From: Uloborus plumipes | Taxonomy: Eukaryota; Arthropoda; Arachnida; Araneae; Uloboridae | DNA: 64,000 bases | Assembly (NCBI GenBank): GCA_038373865.1 | Contig: JAXGGA010003948.1 | Location: 30,892 to 94,891 of the forward strand | Direction of reading: 5' to 3' | Part shown: positions 43,985 to 54,379 of the stretch, in pieces | Layout: each line of letters starts with the position of its first letter | How positions within the stretch are numbered: the stretch's first letter is position 1 | The notes under the pieces: model-generated | What the model was told of the DNA's origin: nothing | What the model saw: the letters and a program-made list of their open reading frames with translations, nothing else | Databases searched by the model: none | Program-made: the position numbers and the translations under genes

Positions 43985-44166
43985 TGTGCTATAAGCAAAG
44001 CCTTTGGTGACTGTAAACTAACCAATAGGACTGTAACTGTAACCGTGTGTGCTTAAGAACGATGTTATGTTGTGATTCGTGTGTTTGTATGATTGTCGAA
44101 TAAATATGTTAAACGCCATGTACAGTAATACTTCCTCGCCTCCTAAACATCAACACGAATTATACA
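43985..44166 (+). repeat. Gypsy element 3' LTR (182 bp)
   Basis: Preceded by the purine tract AAAGAAGGGAGA and followed by the target duplication GGAAG (44167-44171). No difference from the 5' LTR was found by eye. Confidence 0.95.
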
Positions 44167-44235
44167 GGAAGCATTGGGCTCGTTTATAACCCCAAGGGTC
44201 TTGAGTGTAACTGAAATGGGAGGGACCCACGAGGG

Positions 44236-44330
44236 TTAAGAAAGTATCGAAAGCCGAGACTCGCTAATGTTTCTGAAAGGCAGAGCAGCCCTATCACCTA
44301 TACTAATGCTAGTACGTTTAAACGAAAACC
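44236..44330 (+). other. R element R4, right half
   Basis: Continues the R4 sequence after the piggyBac insertion: AAGAAAGTATCGAAAGCCGA, GACTCG, ATGTTTCTGAAAGGCAGAGC and the tail CTATACTAATGCTAGTACG. Confidence 0.7.
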
Positions 44331-44754
44331 CATTCATACTAAGACAGTTTTGAGACTACAACATACATCCAAATAGACTGCAATTTTTAAGATATGTCAA
44401 AATTCGGCATCTCAGATATTTATCAAATAATCTTACTTTTACTATACTAATCAGGCGCTTTGGACAATTGTTAATAAATCGATAGTTATGGGAAGTGATG
44501 AAGAGAATTAGAGAAAGATTATGGTAAAAACGAGCGGGCAAAATGTTTTGAACAACTTTTTCAGCGTTGTTTGGGTGATTTTTTAAAAAATTTCTTAAAA
44601 CTTGGCTCAAAATTTCAAAGGTACAGTACAACATATCATTTTTTTTTCTCCTAATACATTAACAATTGACTTGGTGACTTATTTTTTCACTAATTCACAA
44701 TTATATAAGACTCACATAACATTACAGAATAGAGAGCATTAAGTTACTCCTGCA

Positions 44755-44905
44755 AGAATTATATACGGCGGTTACAGTGAACTATTGTCTCCGTAACGAT
44801 CTCAGCCCAGAATCGATGTATTATACAGGTTGGGTCAGGTGTCGTTTTAAAAAACACCGAAAGCCGAGACCCCCTATACTAATCCTAATACGTTTAAACA
44901 AAAAG
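44755..44905 (+). other. R element R5
   Basis: Hairpin 1 CGGTTAC...GTAACG (44769-44798), then CTCAGCCCAG. Hairpin 2: GGGTC (44832-44836) pairs with GACCC (44868-44872), with an inner pair GGTGT/ACACC. The outer stem differs from R7 (CGAGTC/GACTCG) at both partners, i.e. compensatory. Tail CTATACTAATCCTAATACG. Confidence 0.75.
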
Positions 44906-44944
44906 TTATAGATACAAGGACAGGAATTGTACTGCCACGCCTAC

Positions 44945-45012
44945 GACGCTAACGATGGTAAGGAAAGCGTCGAAAGTCGGGAGCAGACCTATACTAATCC
45001 TAATACGTTAAA
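44945..45012 (+). repeat. R element R6, partial
   Basis: Only the 3' part is recognisable: GGTAAGGAAAGCGTCGAAAG, a TCGGGA word, and the tail CCTATACTAATCCTAATACG. Confidence 0.6.
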
Positions 45013-45310
45013 AAAAAAAAAGACCATAGGATTATCACTCATAAAACAGTAGGATAACTGCAAATTCGTAAGATGTTCGGCAATACTAATATGGGATTAA
45101 ATTCAGCGAAAAGAATGTCGGTATTGCCGTAGTTTAATAGTCTTGAATTGTATCGTTTACTTTATTAATTATAAACGGTTTTGCAGTATTCTTATTCGTA
45201 AAATTGCTGTAATACCGGAAATCATTGGTCAAGATAGATTTCAAAATCGATTATTCTTCTAGACATCTACTACTCTATATTGACTTTCTTTTGCCTCTTA
45301 AACTGTTTCA

Positions 45311-45403
45311 ATGGACGCTATCCGTGAACGCATTGAATTCCTGGAGTTTATTGTCCATATACAAGAAGAAATGGAAGACGAAAGGAAAGTTTTGGAAAGA
45401 TAG
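45311..45403 (+). pseudogene. Small acidic family member C, early stop (unit 1)
   Basis: MDAIRERIEFLEFIVHIQEE matches the family start. The frame stops at TAG after 30 codons. The same frame is open after the stop for at least 25 more codons (KNDVDFPIREVDF...), suggesting a nonsense mutation in a longer ancestor. No histone-type stem-loop is found downstream; instead R7 follows within 60 bases. The unit-2 copy (60914) has the same stop, so it predates the duplication. It could still make a 30-residue peptide. An inverted CCAAT (ATCATTGGTC, 45221) and TATATT (about 45277) lie upstream. Confidence 0.5.
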
Positions 45404-45464
45404 AAAAATGATGTGGATTTTCCAATCAGAGAAGTGGATTTCAAGCACCAGTGTTGGTTGAGGG

Positions 45465-45640
45465 GCTATCCCGAAGTGAAAAGCTGCGGCGGTTACAGTA
45501 AATTATTGTCATGTCAGCCCAGTTTAGATGTATAATGAAGGTCGAGTCAGATACCGCTTTAAGGAAGCGTCGAAAGTCGAGACTCGATCATGTTTTCAAA
45601 AGGCAGAGAACTCCTATATTAATAAGTTTAGCCCTTTAAG
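45465..45640 (+). other. R element R7 (unit 1)
   Basis: Starts GGGGCTATCCCGAAGTGAAA, then CGGTTACAGTAAATTATTGTC and TCAGCCCAG; the 3' arm of hairpin 1 is deleted. Hairpin 2: CGAGTC (45543-45548) pairs with GACTCG (45581-45586), and inner CGCTT (45555-45559) with AAGCG (45565-45569). Tail ATGTTTTCAAAAGGCAGAG. Confidence 0.75.
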
Positions 45641-46169
45641 CAGTTTGCCCGTACGGTGTACGTGCTACCCGAAATTGACCTCATCTGGTTTGCTCGTCGT
45701 TTGTTGCTCGTCTTAATTCAACAAAATATACACGATTGCTTTCATCGCAAATTTATTTTATTTTTAACATTTAAGAAAGCTTGCCATTGTTCTTACGGTA
45801 TTTTATTTTGCGTACGTGATTTCAAAGGAATTGCATTGCGTGTTTGAGTTTTTTTTTTCCTGCGAGGGAAAGGAACTGGATTTTGTTTGGACAAGATATT
45901 TTACTATGTTTTTTAATGATATACATATTTTTTCATTTTTATATCAGGATGGGTGTGGGCGGGGTCTCTTATTTATTTGGCGATAATTTTAAATTGTAAA
46001 GGAACGGTTACTGTGCTTTAAAAGGTATGTGAGCATTTCAGTTAAAGAAAATGACATACATCAAAATTTTACATCAAGATGGGGGGGGGGGGGGGGTATT
46101 ATTTTCTTTTCATCGGGAAGTGAAGAAAAATGTTTGTTTTTGAAAGAAAGAAATATTTTTTTTACATTT

Positions 46170-46333
46170 TACGGTAAATTCGGCGCATAAGTGAAATATT
46201 TATATTTAGAGCTACGCATAAACGAATGATACTATGATATTTTTGGTATGGAATGCGCCGAGACCATTTAAAATCGTCGTATAAGTGAAAAAGGCGCATA
46301 AATGAGGCGGTGTATAAGAGAGAGTTCACTGTA
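46170..46333. mobile_element. pogo-like MITE (unit 1)
   Basis: The right end, read inward, is TACAGTGAACTCTCTCTTATA; the left is TACGGTAAATTCGGCGCATAAG. Both sides carry GGCGCATAA words in inverted orientation. A direct repeat of about 80 bases (taaaggaacggttactgtgc...) flanks it at 45990 and 46345. A copy is present at 61767-61931. Confidence 0.6.
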
Positions 46334-47702
46334 TTTTAAATTGTAAAGGAACGGTTACTGTGCTTTTAAAGGGTATGTGAGCATTATGATGATTATTTTA
46401 CATCAAGATTGGGGGTGGGGGATTTTTTTCTTTATTATTGGGGACGCCGTATTCGGTGGCATGTAGTCGATTTGACTCCAAACCACCAGAAGCAGGTTGG
46501 TGATACAGCCGCCGAAGGCGGTGAGGTAGCCGCTGCAGGTGACAAACGGGGGCTGGTGAGCGAAGCGAGCAGGGGGCGGGGCCCCCTAGCGATGAGAAAA
46601 AATCTCTTTGTGGTTTAAGTTTTCATGGAATGGCCTTTATAAATTTTAAAAGGGGAGCGGGTTACAAAAACACCATAAACTTATAAATGCAGTCAGTAAT
46701 CATCCAGTATACATCCTTAATTAAAACAGCATAGAAATTTCATACGTATTATTGTTCTAGAAGCTCGATAAATATTTACAACAAGCTACTGGCAAAGTCC
46801 GAACATCTCGCAAGGAAAGTGTTTACAACTCCAGTACTTCTAAAGTACTGAAAAGGGTCACTTCTTTTCTAAGTCTTTCGAAACTCTAAGTCTTTCGAAG
46901 AATAAATTTTTTTCGGTTTTACCTTCTGCGTTAAAAAACTGATTAGTCTGTTAAAAAAGAAAAAAAAATCGAACTAAAAAGGGAAAAACTTCAACTTTGT
47001 TTAGTGTGAATTTATTTTTATGATAATGACATAAAAAGAGGCACAGTGACACAGCTTGAAAAGTTCATTAAGTGACAAAAGGGTTAAACACAAATTTGCT
47101 TGATGAGTCCAAGCAATCTCATCATTCCTATAAGAAACTTAAGAATGCAGAAGTAGATCAATTAGTATTGTAATTTTTTTTTTCGACTAAACATTAATTA
47201 CCTTAAAGGTGCCGCAGATAAACAATTTCAAGGATTTAATAATTTTTTCCACATTTGATTTTACTAATGTTCATACGCGATTGTATCTGAATTTAGAGAC
47301 TAACTTTTATCATACCTAAAACATTGCAAATAGTAAGGTAAAACCAAAAAGAAGCATATTGAACACAAAAAAAAAGTAGATTTAATTTAACATTTTAAAA
47401 ACTCGGAGGTTTTTTTTTTGGCATGAGAGTGTTTAATGCTCTGTCAAATTTAATTCCTTTCGCTTCAATTTCATGAAAAGCATCTGCATAAGAATAGAAG
47501 ACTTTCTTTAAACTTTGATAGAGACAATGGTAGGTCTAGCTTTTGAGTAAATAAACGGTCATTACAGGAAGTAATTAGCGGAATTCTCTGGCACAGTGAG
47601 AAATTTCATCATCCAAAACGACACTCAACACAAATGAAACAATTTGATTTGAAATAAAAGTAGTCATAAAGTAAATGATTTTTAGTACAAATATGTTTAG
47701 TA
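46334..47702. other. Unit 1 end: GC-rich hairpin cluster and AT-rich DNA
   Basis: At 46500-46605 several short perfect hairpins follow each other: CCGCCGAAGGCGG, GCTTCGC-type in GAGCGAAGCGAGC, GGGGGCGGGGCCCCC and GAGAAAAAATCTC. The surrounding 69-codon open frame is probably incidental. The rest (46620-47702) shows no gene. The same sequence recurs at 61932-63300. Confidence 0.5.
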
Positions 47703-48107
47703 TTAAATTTAAAGCGGACCAGTAATGTTGTCTGCGGACCAGTACATGTTCATATTGACTGGTCCAAAAGACCAGTAATCTTTTATACTAATTTCTCAAC
47801 CTGCCTACATATGTGCTGGCAACCATCAGTTTTTTTCTTTATTAGTTATGATAGCAGTAACATGACTTTAAATCACATCAAAACTTGAAAAAAAAAATAT
47901 TTACAGCATTAAATTAAGTAGCGAATGTGATTTAAAAGAAAAAAAAGGATTGGTCAGTATTATATACAATAATGGTAACATCATAATATTGAGTACTTTA
48001 ATTTTGTATACTTTATGCATAGCCTATATTGTATGTTTGCTAGTTGCTATATTGCTTTTCAAGTATTATCTAATTTTTTACTTTAATTCTATTTTTCAGA
48101 TCTAACT

Positions 48108-49643
48108 ATGCGTCGTCTACGAAGTCGGTCTGCATTGCAAGACAATTCCAATGTTTTGAAAGCTGTGAACTTAAATAAAGTTTTTAAAGAAGAAAATGTA
48201 TGTAATACAGCTGAGAAGAAAGATGATACAAAAGCTATTGTTGGTCATCTGTACGTAAATCTGAAGACCAAAGCATCTAATCGTAAAACCAGCAAGTCTA
48301 ATAAAGAAAACTTAGCTGTTCTAAACAATGAAAAGGGTGTAATAGAAAATAGTAAAATGAATACTCTTAAAACAACAAGTTCAACCTCTTCACAAAGAAA
48401 GCAATCATTGAAAAGTAAAGCAAAGTGTGCACCAGTTGAAGATGAAACTGGTGGCCATACCACCTCACAAAGTAGAAAAGATTCAAAACCAAAGAAATCC
48501 AGCCCGAGCTGTTTGGAAAATGCAACTATAACGAAAAGCGTAGAAAATGATGGAACTGAGAAAAAATTACGTACTTTGCGGCCAAGAAATAATAATTTGC
48601 AAGTTGCAGATGAAAAGACAGTGTCCATTCTAAAGCAGCCCTCATTTAAAAAAACTGGTGATGAGAATTGTGGCAAAAGGAAAATAGTCGAACAAAGCTG
48701 GTGCAAGGTCGGGAAAAACAAACTTAAAAAAACTCAGAGTGATTCAAAACTAAAAGTGAAAAGTGATCGAGCCAAAAAAGAAAATATTGAAAATAAGAAA
48801 TCTGTGTCAAAACGGTGTGGCGGTTTTAAAAGCTCCAGAATTGATTCGTATTTGGTGAAGAAGCCTGTTTTACCAAATACTAATATTCTCGTGAAACGCT
48901 ATCCGATATGGAAAAGAGAACCAAAATTAAGTTCGAAGAGAAAATCAGAGTATGATGTGTACGACATATTACAGGATGAAGACATGGCTTCAGAAACCCC
49001 GGTGAAGGTTAAAAAAAGACGTGTGCGCATTAAGACGAAAACTAGGATTAAAAAAACAGTTAAACCAAAAGAAAAAAATTCAAATGCTGATAAAGATGCA
49101 AAAGAGAAAATAAGTGATATTGCAGACATTGATTCGGATGAAATCCCGATGGATTTGCAACCATGTGAGTTGGAAGTCTTAGATGATAATTTTGTAACTG
49201 CTTTAACTAGCCCTAGTAAACAGGTGCCTGGCAATTCCAGTACAGTTCCTGAAACTGTATTAACTAGTCCTAGTAGACAAAGGCCCAGCAATCTCAGTTC
49301 AGCCTATGAAACTGCTTTAACTAGCCCTTGCAAACAAGTGCCTATCAATCCCAGTACAGCTCCTGAAACTGAATTTACTAGCCCTGCTAAACAAGTGCCT
49401 AGCAACCTCGGTTCAGTTCCTGAAACTGTATTAGCGAGCCCTAATAAACAAGTGCCTAGCCACCCCAGTACAGCTCCTGAAACTGTAGTCTCTAATCTTC
49501 TTAGAGAACTAGATGAATCTTTTCCAAAAACATCTACTCCCCAGAAAAGATCATTTGTCAAAACATTGGATCTGCTTGGTAGAAATTTAGAGGATACAAA
49601 CATTATAGCAGAACTATCACGTTATGAAACACCTGGAGCCTGA
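48108..49643 (+). CDS. Basic protein with D-box, KEN box and CDK-site repeats (unit 2)
   Basis: Duplicate of the gene at 33186-34721. Comparing the two by eye I find four base differences in 1536, each changing a residue (E to K near 169, A to V near 252, T to I near 309, T to A near 333). The D-box, KEN box and five 19-residue repeats (bases 49197-49481) are unchanged, as is the acceptor tract before the ATG. The intact frame in both units argues that the gene is still selected or very recently duplicated. Function is as discussed for the unit-1 copy. Confidence 0.75.
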   Translation: MRRLRSRSALQDNSNVLKAVNLNKVFKEENVCNTAEKKDDTKAIVGHLYVNLKTKASNRKTSKSNKENLAVLNNEKGVIENSKMNTLKTTSSTSSQRKQSLKSKAKCAPVEDETGGHTTSQSRKDSKPKKSSPSCLENATITKSVENDGTEKKLRTLRPRNNNLQVADEKTVSILKQPSFKKTGDENCGKRKIVEQSWCKVGKNKLKKTQSDSKLKVKSDRAKKENIENKKSVSKRCGGFKSSRIDSYLVKKPVLPNTNILVKRYPIWKREPKLSSKRKSEYDVYDILQDEDMASETPVKVKKRRVRIKTKTRIKKTVKPKEKNSNADKDAKEKISDIADIDSDEIPMDLQPCELEVLDDNFVTALTSPSKQVPGNSSTVPETVLTSPSRQRPSNLSSAYETALTSPCKQVPINPSTAPETEFTSPAKQVPSNLGSVPETVLASPNKQVPSHPSTAPETVVSNLLRELDESFPKTSTPQKRSFVKTLDLLGRNLEDTNIIAELSRYETPGA

Positions 49644-50016
49644 AGGCTAAAAAATTACTAGTACAATGATTTAAATAATTTTTTTTACGAGTGGTAAGTA
49701 CAATTTTAAAAAAGATAAAAAAAGTCTAGGCTAGGGGCTGTACTGGACTAATTGGGGGACAATCCAAAAGTAAAAAGCTGATGCTGTTACAGTGAGCTAT
49801 TGTCGCAGTAAATGACTGCGCAAGACACAAGTTACCGTCAGCATACTTTACACACGATTTTTTTTTCTACTTTTATTCCGCTGCATTATTAATTTTATTC
49901 TATTTTTATATTTTGTGTCTAAAAGTAAGTTTAGCTTAAATAAGTCGGTTTAAAGCTCAAGGTCATTTAAAAATAGGAACTTAATAGTGAAGAAGCATTA
50001 TGCGGTTGCAGTGAAT

Positions 50017-50192
50017 TAGTAATGCAGTTACAGTGAACTGTTGTCTCTGTAACCGTCTCAGCCCTGACTAGCTGTATTTTGAAAGTCGAGTCAGGTGGTC
50101 CTTTAAGAAAGCCTCCAATGCAGTGACTCAACCATGTTTCCCGAATGTTAGAGCACCCATATACTTTTCCTAATACATAGATACCAGAGCAG
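50017..50192 (+). other. R element R2 copy (unit 2)
   Basis: Unit-2 copy of the R2 element at 35095-35270, with the same two hairpins. The LINE is inserted about 35 bases beyond its right edge. Confidence 0.65.
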
Positions 50193-50623
50193 AAGAGAGA
50201 CTACCATTCCTAGTACAGTAACAATATTGACCGCCGCTAGAGGGCGCCTGGATGCAAGGGTGGTTCTTGCTGCTATTTGATAAGTTGATATTTGATTGAA
50301 TTTCTTTATTTTTATTGCTTTATTTTTGTATTTCTATTGTAGTTTGTCATGTAATTAAGTATTTTTGCATTTTGAAGTCTTATTTTTGCTTTACTTGTTT
50401 TCTTGAAGCGTTTTTCAATTTTTTGTGTTAGGCCTAAAACGTGGTACTTTGATTGTGTTTTCAGTAGGGTGTGACTTGTAGGTTATCTTTGTTTATTTCT
50501 GTTTTAGGGTTCTGTATTCCTTGTATCTTTTAATTCTCATGTTTTCTTACTCTAATTATTAGTTTATATTCTTAAATTTTGTATTTCTGCCTTTTGTATT
50601 GAATTTGGTTTATTTGAGTTAAA

Positions 50624-51469
50624 ATGGGAGTTATACGTATTTTTAAGGAGATTAAAAGCGGGAAGGGTGACAGATATATCTTTTGTGACCTTTGTCAGAT
50701 GTTCTGTCTGTATGGGGGGGATGAGTCTGTTGCTGAGGAGAAGTACACTTGCCCAAAGTGTACAGAACTCGAAGACTTGAAAAATAGTATGGTTACTCTG
50801 AAGACTGAGCTAGCTTTAGGTAATAGGATTGAAGTAGATGAGGTAAGCGGCACTTCAGAGAGAATGGGGGAAGTTACTTGTAAGGATGTGGGCGTAAATT
50901 GTGCATTAGGTGAAGGGAATGTTCCGGAGGTAAAGGGGGCAGTTGATAGCAAGGTGACAGATTGGGAAACAAAGGGGGTCATTTTGGGGGACTCTATGGT
51001 TCGTGAGGTGGGGAATTCAATTGGGAGGGTTAAACGTAAGGTAGCTAGGTGTTGTTTGCCAGGGGCTCGGGTTAGGGATGTAAATAAGATTGCCGAGAAT
51101 AAGGGACTTTTTAATAAGGAGGATTCGATTACTTTGTGGGTGGGCACTAATGATGTTGGCCACAGTACTAACGAGGAGTTTTCGAAGGATTTAAATTGCC
51201 TGTTGGACAAAGCAACCAACAGTTCGACCAGTGTCCAAGTGGTTGGGTTGCTTCCCAGGTACGGAGTCAATAGGAGCTGGTTAAACCAGCGGGCTAGGTG
51301 CATGAACCTTTTACTCAAAGAAATTTGCCATATGCGCAGTATCAGGTTCGTTGATGTGTGGAGTTATTGTAAGAGAGATTGGATTGCTAGGGATGGCCTG
51401 CATCTGAGTTCTACAGGGGTCAAAATGGTTAGCGGTTTGGTTTTGGAGTCTTCCGAGTCAAAAAACTAA
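50624..51469 (+). CDS. LINE ORF1 with PHD-like finger and SGNH esterase domain
   Basis: 281 codons. The N-terminus has a Cys-rich finger (CDLCxxFC...CPKC, about residues 21-48). After a short linker, a domain shows the SGNH hydrolase blocks: ILGDSM (about residue 123, catalytic Ser), GTND (about 175), and DGLHLSxxG (about 263, catalytic Asp/His). This arrangement is known from ORF1 of CR1-clade LINEs, where the esterase is thought to aid RNP or membrane association. The frame is intact here. ORF2 starts almost directly after the stop. Confidence 0.85.
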   Translation: MGVIRIFKEIKSGKGDRYIFCDLCQMFCLYGGDESVAEEKYTCPKCTELEDLKNSMVTLKTELALGNRIEVDEVSGTSERMGEVTCKDVGVNCALGEGNVPEVKGAVDSKVTDWETKGVILGDSMVREVGNSIGRVKRKVARCCLPGARVRDVNKIAENKGLFNKEDSITLWVGTNDVGHSTNEEFSKDLNCLLDKATNSSTSVQVVGLLPRYGVNRSWLNQRARCMNLLLKEICHMRSIRFVDVWSYCKRDWIARDGLHLSSTGVKMVSGLVLESSESKN

Positions 51470-51626
51470 GTTTGAAAGGGGGGCAGGGTTCAAGAAGCAG
51501 GTTGAAAAAGGATGCAAACTATTTGGGTTTTAGTAGTAATAGTAATAGGGAGGCAAGTAAGAGTAGTCATTTTAACAATTTTGATTCAAGAAATCGCAAG
51601 GGGTTGAATAAAAACAAGTTGAGCAT

Positions 51627-54379
51627 GCTTAAGGTTTTTTATACCAATGCTCGCAGTATTAGGAACAAGATGGAAGAATTAAAAAGCATAATCACAAATG
51701 AAAATTTAGATGTAATTGGAGTTACCGAGACATGGGCTACCAAAAATGATAATGATTTATTGTGTATTGCTGGGTATAATTTGTTTAGGCAAGATAGAGT
51801 AGGTAAAAGAGGTGGTGGGGTTTTATTTTATGTTAGAGATACTTTAACTTGCAATGAATTGGCAATAAATGACAAACCTAATGATATCGACATGGTTTGG
51901 CTAGAACTGATGAGCGGTAAGGGTAAAAAATTACGTTTGGGTAACATTTATAGGCCACCTAATCTAAGCCAGGGTCAAGATGAACAGATGTATCGTATTA
52001 TTAGAGACATGTCGAGTAAGGGACCGGTAATTATAATGGGGGATTTCAATTTTCCGGGCATTGATTGGAATAACTCTTACCCCAATAATAGTAGAGAAGA
52101 GGAATTTCTAAAAGTAATTGGTGACTGTTTTTTAGATCAAGTTGTTTCTGAGGGAACACGGCAGGATACTGTTTTGGATCTTGTTTTCTGCAATGTTGAA
52201 GGTTCTGTACAGACAGTATGTGTAGGGGAGCATATTGGGGATAGTGACCACAACAGTATTAGGTTTGGTATTAAGTTTGATATGCACAAAGACAAAAATT
52301 TTAGGTTTGTACCTAAATTCATATATAATTAAATACTGATTTTGTCGCACTCAGGCAGAGTTTGAAAGCGGTTTTTTCATCAGGTTTGGACAATAGCGAT
52401 GTAAATTTGCAGTGGACTGAGTTTAAGGAAAAACTAGCAAAAACAGTTGGAGATTTTGTTCCTTTTAGGAGAAAAGGGGTAAACACAAAAATTTGGCCCA
52501 TGTGGTTCACTAGGGAAACTAAGGATGCTCTAAACCGTAAGCAAGCTGCTTTTCGTCGGTTAAAAGAAACTGGTCACAGCGCAGACAGGCTACAGTATTG
52601 TGAGGCTAGGCGTAGTTTTAAGTATTTGGTACGGTTTCAGAAAAGAGAATTGGAACAAAAGCTGGCAGATAATATTGACAGGAATCCAAAGGAGTTTTTT
52701 GCATACGCAAATTCTGGGAAAGTTCGAAATAGTCAAATTGGGCCGCTAGTTGATGAGCATGGAAATTTAATTCAGAATGATGGGGATATTGCAAATGTTC
52801 TAAATGACTTTTTTTCCAGTGTTTTTAACGATAACTGTATCTCAACAGTTGACACAAGCAAGACACAAGCTACTGCACAGCTTGAGGACTTTGTATTTTC
52901 CAGGGAGGACGTATTACTTTATTTGAAAAAAATTAAAACCACAAAAGCTCCGGGACCAGATAATATTTATCCAAAAATTCTAGTAGAATGTGCAGAGGAA
53001 TTAGTTGACGTTATAGTTAATATATTCAATGCTTCGTATAACTCAGGGATAGTGCCAGAGGACTGGAAACTAGCTAACATTACGCCACTCTTCAAGAAAG
53101 GGTCTAGAGGTAATGCAGGAAATTATAGGCCAGTGAGTCTGACTTCAGTGGTTTGTAAAATATTTGAAACATTGATCAAAATTAAGATTATGAATTTCTT
53201 AGAAAATAATGGGCTGTTGAGTAGTTTGCAGTATGGTTTCAGAAAAGGTAAATCGTGTGCTACTAATTTATTACATTTCTACGACAAGGTTACCTTGGCT
53301 TTAGATAGCAAAAAGTGCGTAGATGTTGTTTACATAGATTTTCAAAAAGCTTTTGATAAGGTACCGCATGTAGCACTACTCAGTAAATTAGCTGATATAG
53401 GAGTAGGAGGTAAAATTCTAGTTTGGGTAGGAATTGGCTGACAGGAAGGAAGCAAAGAGTGGTTGTTAGGGGTAACTATTCTAAATGGAGTGAGGTTTTA
53501 AGTGGGGTTCCCCAAGGATCAGTTTTAGGTCCCCTTTTGTTTATTATTTTTATGAATGATATTCATGAAAATGTTTCTGGGAACATGAATTGTTTTGCCG
53601 ATGATGTCAAACTTATGGGGGTTGTAGAAAATGACGAACAAATAAATCAGCTGCAACAGGATTTGGATCATATTACTAATTGGGCAGACAAGTGGGGTAT
53701 GGCAGTTAATGTTGGGAAATGTCAAGTGCTGCATTTCGGTCATGGAAATAAGCATACAAGCTATTATTTACAGGGTTCAGTCATCAGTAGGGCAGATAAT
53801 GTTATGGATCTAGGTGTCTTAATAAATCAGGATTTCAAGTCTAGTCAACAGTGCAGCATAGCTAGTAACAAAGCCAACAGGATGCTTGGGTTTATTAATA
53901 GATCTATTTCAAACAAATCTAGGAAGGTTCTTCTGCCTCTATATAGAAGTTTGGTAAGACCTCATTTGGAGTATGCTGTTCAGTTTTGGTCTCCTTATCT
54001 GAAGAAAGACATTAATTTATTGGAAAGGGTACAAAGAAGGGCTACAAGGTTAGTAAATGGGTTTTCTAATTTAGACTATGATTCCAGACTTAGAATGCTT
54101 AATATGTATAGTCTCGAGCGAAGGAGAGCCAGAGGGGACATGATTCAGTTGTTTAAATTTATTAAAATGAAGGATGTTACGGGGTTAGATTTTAGCACGG
54201 AAAGCAGGACAAGGGGTCATTGTTTTAAGCTATTTAAATCTCAGGCTAATCTGGAAATTCGAAAAAATTACTATTTTAGCAGGGTAGTGGGAACTTGGAA
54301 CAGCTTACCGGAAGAGGCGGTAAGGAGCAATGGAGTAGAAGGCTTTAAGAGGGCCATTGATCTTCATTGGGGTCTTTAA
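51627..54379 (+). pseudogene. LINE ORF2 (endonuclease and reverse transcriptase), two frameshifts
   Basis: The first plausible ATG is at 51627 (MLKVFYTNARSIRNK). The endonuclease part to 52332 has TETW, GDFNFPG and SDHNSI motifs. A frameshift near 52325-52331 moves the reading frame. The second part, to about 53430, has the RT start with YIDFQKAFDKVPH. A second frameshift near 53430 leads to the last part, with GVPQGSVLGPLLF and the catalytic FADD in CFADDVKLM, then a CR1-like C-terminal region (LYRSLVRPHLEYA...). Two breaks make this copy inactive. Confidence 0.85.

Larger units (their letters stand above)
39245..44235. mobile_element. piggyBac-like element holding a Gypsy insertion
   Basis: Inverted ends CACTCGTGGGTTCC / GGACCCACGAGGG are flanked by TTAA (39241-39244, 44236-44239). 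Without the nested Gypsy (39734-44166 plus its 5-base duplication) it is only about 550 bases long. It contains a remnant of a piggyBac transposase Cys-rich tail. It lies in the loop of hairpin 2 of an R element. Confidence 0.8.
32781..47702. repeat. Tandem array unit 1 (14.9 kb)
   Basis: First full unit of a head-to-tail array. It contains the 511-codon gene, small genes D (relic), A, B and C (nonsense-containing), all R elements, and a piggyBac-like element holding a Gypsy. Unit 2 matches it at well over 99 percent where both exist. It lacks the LINE and BEL insertions seen in unit 2 and shows their empty sites at 35301-35304 and 36580-36585. Confidence 0.92.

Noticed and set aside
44755..44905. 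R element as a U7 or other Sm-class snRNA
   Set aside because: The GTTACAG start and GAAYTATTGTC word loosely recall U7, but no complement to the purine-rich downstream blocks is present and the hairpin layout does not fit U7.
45541..45590. Hammerhead ribozyme in R hairpin 2
   Set aside because: A GAAA follows a stem, but the CUGANGA core is absent from most copies; the CTGATG seen in R1 is not conserved.
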